NCBI GenBank assembly: GCA_947457615.1
Contig: CANGWK010000015.1
Span: forward strand, 1 to 64,000
DNA: 64,000 nucleotides
From: Flavobacteriaceae bacterium
GTDB taxonomy: Bacteria; Bacteroidota; Bacteroidia; Flavobacteriales; Flavobacteriaceae
Direction: 5' to 3'
The notes beneath the pieces are model-generated. The model was given only the letters and a program-made list of their open reading frames with translations, did no database searches and was not told where the DNA came from. Positions 62,517-64,000 of the stretch are shown here, piece by piece (the first letter of the stretch is position 1; each line of letters opens with the position of its first letter). The translations under genes and the position numbers were made by a program.

Positions 62517-63623
62517 ATGAGAGAAAAAGAGAACACCAAAAAAAACTATTTCGAGGAAACCTATGATTTCTACCAACGTGAAATGGAGAAAGAAATCCAA
62601 TCCTTAAACAATATGAAGCAAGAGGAGTATATGTTTGAAAGAAAGATAGACGAAATGAATCAACATTACTCATTTAATGACATAAAATGGTTATCATCTT
62701 TGAGAAATGACTTTTGGACTTTCAAAAACCTTCAAGATTTAGACGAATGTTTGGAACAATTAATGAACATTAAACCGTGTGTAATTCCAGCTGATGAAAG
62801 ATGGACCAATTATCGTCGATTAATTAGTTCAGCTGAGTACACTGGTGGATTAGGACGGTCAATGAAATTCTATGTAATTGACCAAACAACCAATAAACTT
62901 TTGGGTCTAATTGAGGTAAAGTCAGATTTTAAAAATGTTCCGTTACGAGATTCGTTTATAGGTTGGAACAAGGATTTAAAAACTAATCATCGAAAGTTAA
63001 ATAACATTGCTATTTTATCCACATTAATTCCTGTACCTGATTTTGGGACAAACGCATTAGGTGCTAAACTGATAGTATTCTTAAGTCTATCAGATGTGAT
63101 AAGGAATTATTGGAAGTCAAAATACAATGATGTACTAGAGGGAGTTAGTACCACTTCGCTTTACGGACACGATAAAAATGGTTCCATATATACCGGTAAT
63201 ACTTACTTCAAACAATTAGGTCATTCCAATGGGAATGTCATTTTTAACTTAACCAAGGATTTATATTCCCACCTTTCAAAGACAATTTCAATTGAATTTC
63301 CTGATAAAGTTGGTAAAATCAATAAAAAAAGTAACCCTAAACAACGTTTGATGGAGTTCATTTTAAGAACGTACAAGTTAAATAGATTAAAGGTTCAACA
63401 CGGTTTCAGACGTGGTATATATTGGTCTTCATTCTACATTGAAACAAATGACCACCTTAACAACAGAAATTTAGATAAATACACACCAAGATTCAATTAC
63501 ACTGTTGAGGAGATATTTCAGAAATGGTTACCAAAATCCATCAAGAGATTCCAAAAATTACACTCAGAAAATAGATTAACCACAAATTTCAAATCTTATG
63601 AAAAACTTATCTTTAACATTTAA
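62517..63623 (+). CDS. DruA/DUF4338-like protein
   Basis: The 368-aa protein resembles DUF4338, the family of the Druantia anti-phage protein DruA. The pattern is WTNYRRLISSAEYTGGLG, then FYVIDQTTNKLLGLIEV, then RDSFIGWNKDLK, PVPDFGTNALGAKL, and a central YTGNTYFKQLGHSNG motif. The N-terminal 100 residues are a charged helical region (probably coiled coil). Its biochemical activity is not established. The start is the ATG after the promoter; the stop overlaps the ParB-like gene by 26 bases in another frame, so they form one unit. A defence role is inference, because DruB-E are not in the window. Confidence 0.6.
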   Translation: MREKENTKKNYFEETYDFYQREMEKEIQSLNNMKQEEYMFERKIDEMNQHYSFNDIKWLSSLRNDFWTFKNLQDLDECLEQLMNIKPCVIPADERWTNYRRLISSAEYTGGLGRSMKFYVIDQTTNKLLGLIEVKSDFKNVPLRDSFIGWNKDLKTNHRKLNNIAILSTLIPVPDFGTNALGAKLIVFLSLSDVIRNYWKSKYNDVLEGVSTTSLYGHDKNGSIYTGNTYFKQLGHSNGNVIFNLTKDLYSHLSKTISIEFPDKVGKINKKSNPKQRLMEFILRTYKLNRLKVQHGFRRGIYWSSFYIETNDHLNNRNLDKYTPRFNYTVEEIFQKWLPKSIKRFQKLHSENRLTTNFKSYEKLIFNI

Positions 63624-64000
63624 AGACACCCAATTTATTGACCCTAAGAAACTCAAATTGAATGTTGAAAAGTTTGAGATTTTGGGTAAGTGCAAAAATT
63701 ATGATGAACTATATGAGTCCATCAAAAAAGAGGGAATTATAACACCTCTTTTGGTAAATGAATCTAATGATGTTATTAGTGGAAATCTAAGGTTATGTAT
63801 TGCTCTTGAACTTAACTTGAAAGCGGTTCCAATAACATATACAGATGTTGAAAAGTCAGATATTTTTAAGATGTTACATACTGACATTTACCGTGAAAAA
63901 ACGATGACAGAAAAGTTGATGATTTACTTCATTCTAAAGGAGAAATACCAAATACCAAAGGGTGGAAGAACCGACCTAAATCAAAAGCTCAAGGAGAAAA
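63598..64000 (+). CDS. ParB-like N-terminal domain protein, 3' end outside the window
   Basis: The frame from ATG 63598 is open to the right edge (134 codons visible). Residues about 10-85 match a ParB N-terminal-like domain: the strand FIDPKKLKLN, IKKEGIITPLLVNE and the ISGNLRLCIALEL motif corresponding to GxxRxxAxxx. Many such proteins in mobile elements couple this domain to a nuclease or methyltransferase; the C-terminal part is not visible here. It overlaps the DruA-like gene by 26 bases and so is translationally coupled to it. Confidence 0.7.
   Translation, partial: MKNLSLTFKDTQFIDPKKLKLNVEKFEILGKCKNYDELYESIKKEGIITPLLVNESNDVISGNLRLCIALELNLKAVPITYTDVEKSDIFKMLHTDIYREKTMTEKLMIYFILKEKYQIPKGGRTDLNQKLKEK

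Noticed and set aside
55916..64000. Complete conjugative element or prophage
   Set aside because: No relaxase, coupling protein, type IV secretion, integrase of the large type or phage structural gene is visible in the portion that fits into the window.
1..64000. rRNA and tRNA genes
   Set aside because: I saw no tRNA or rRNA signature on reading the intergenic regions; a covariance scan such as tRNAscan-SE would be decisive.

Overview
The window looks like chromosomal DNA of a member of the Flavobacteriaceae, most probably Flavobacterium or a close relative. It is AT-rich and Bacteroidota traits are everywhere: TAnnTTTG-type -7 promoter elements, TonB-dependent/Oar-like receptors with carboxypeptidase-regulatory-like N-termini, a type IX secretion sorting tail, FISUMP-domain lipoproteins, LytTR regulators paired with beta-propeller/Y_Y_Y sensor kinases, and DUF6175, DUF2007 and DUF47-Pit gene pairs.

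Layout. 0-13.4 kb is housekeeping: typA, an MsbA-like exporter, an NtrC-type regulator without a DNA-binding domain, a half-helicase, an ABC-F ATPase with a structured leader, an oligopeptidase-B-like peptidase, a cysteine synthase/CBS-like enzyme, and a psd / acyl-CoA-binding protein / lipoprotein superoxide dismutase operon. 13.8-22 kb holds a LytTR regulator and its sensor kinase, followed by six co-directional exported proteins headed by a CsgG-like protein; no curli subunit genes are present, so this is a candidate uncharacterised envelope system. 22-29.4 kb carries an SDR epimerase, an RhlE-type helicase, hutG and hutI, CorA and a newly called 55-aa membrane protein. 29.5-39.8 kb has a TonB receptor, a CPBP protease with menE, an M1 peptidase with a biotin-dependent carboxylase beta subunit, and the DUF47-Pit phosphate module behind a perfect 19-bp palindrome. 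39.9-48.4 kb has an Oar-like receptor with a stand-alone copy of its N-terminal domain, then pabB, tilS and dsbD. 48.4-55 kb has a small HTH/membrane-protein pair, a 1381-aa leucine-rich-repeat surface protein secreted by T9SS, and an AraC-type regulator with direct repeats upstream.

From about 55.9 kb to the right edge the window is an accessory island. Its left edge is a comM (Mg-chelatase-like competence gene) that stops after about 148 codons. The island holds two orphan genes that share a GGGGTATAAT element, a three-gene operon of exported proteins whose promoter lies about 260 bases upstream of the first gene and would transcribe a long rod-like stem-loop (59763-59904), a serine recombinase translationally coupled to a small unknown protein, a 412-aa orphan, and at the right edge a DruA/DUF4338-like protein overlapping a ParB-like protein that runs out of the window. 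Island promoters match the host TAnnTTTG type, which suggests an element native to Bacteroidota. The best candidates for something undescribed are the structured leader RNA and its operon, the DruA-like/ParB-like pair with the recombinase module, and the CsgG-like envelope cluster. All domain assignments are from reading the sequence; no database search was run.
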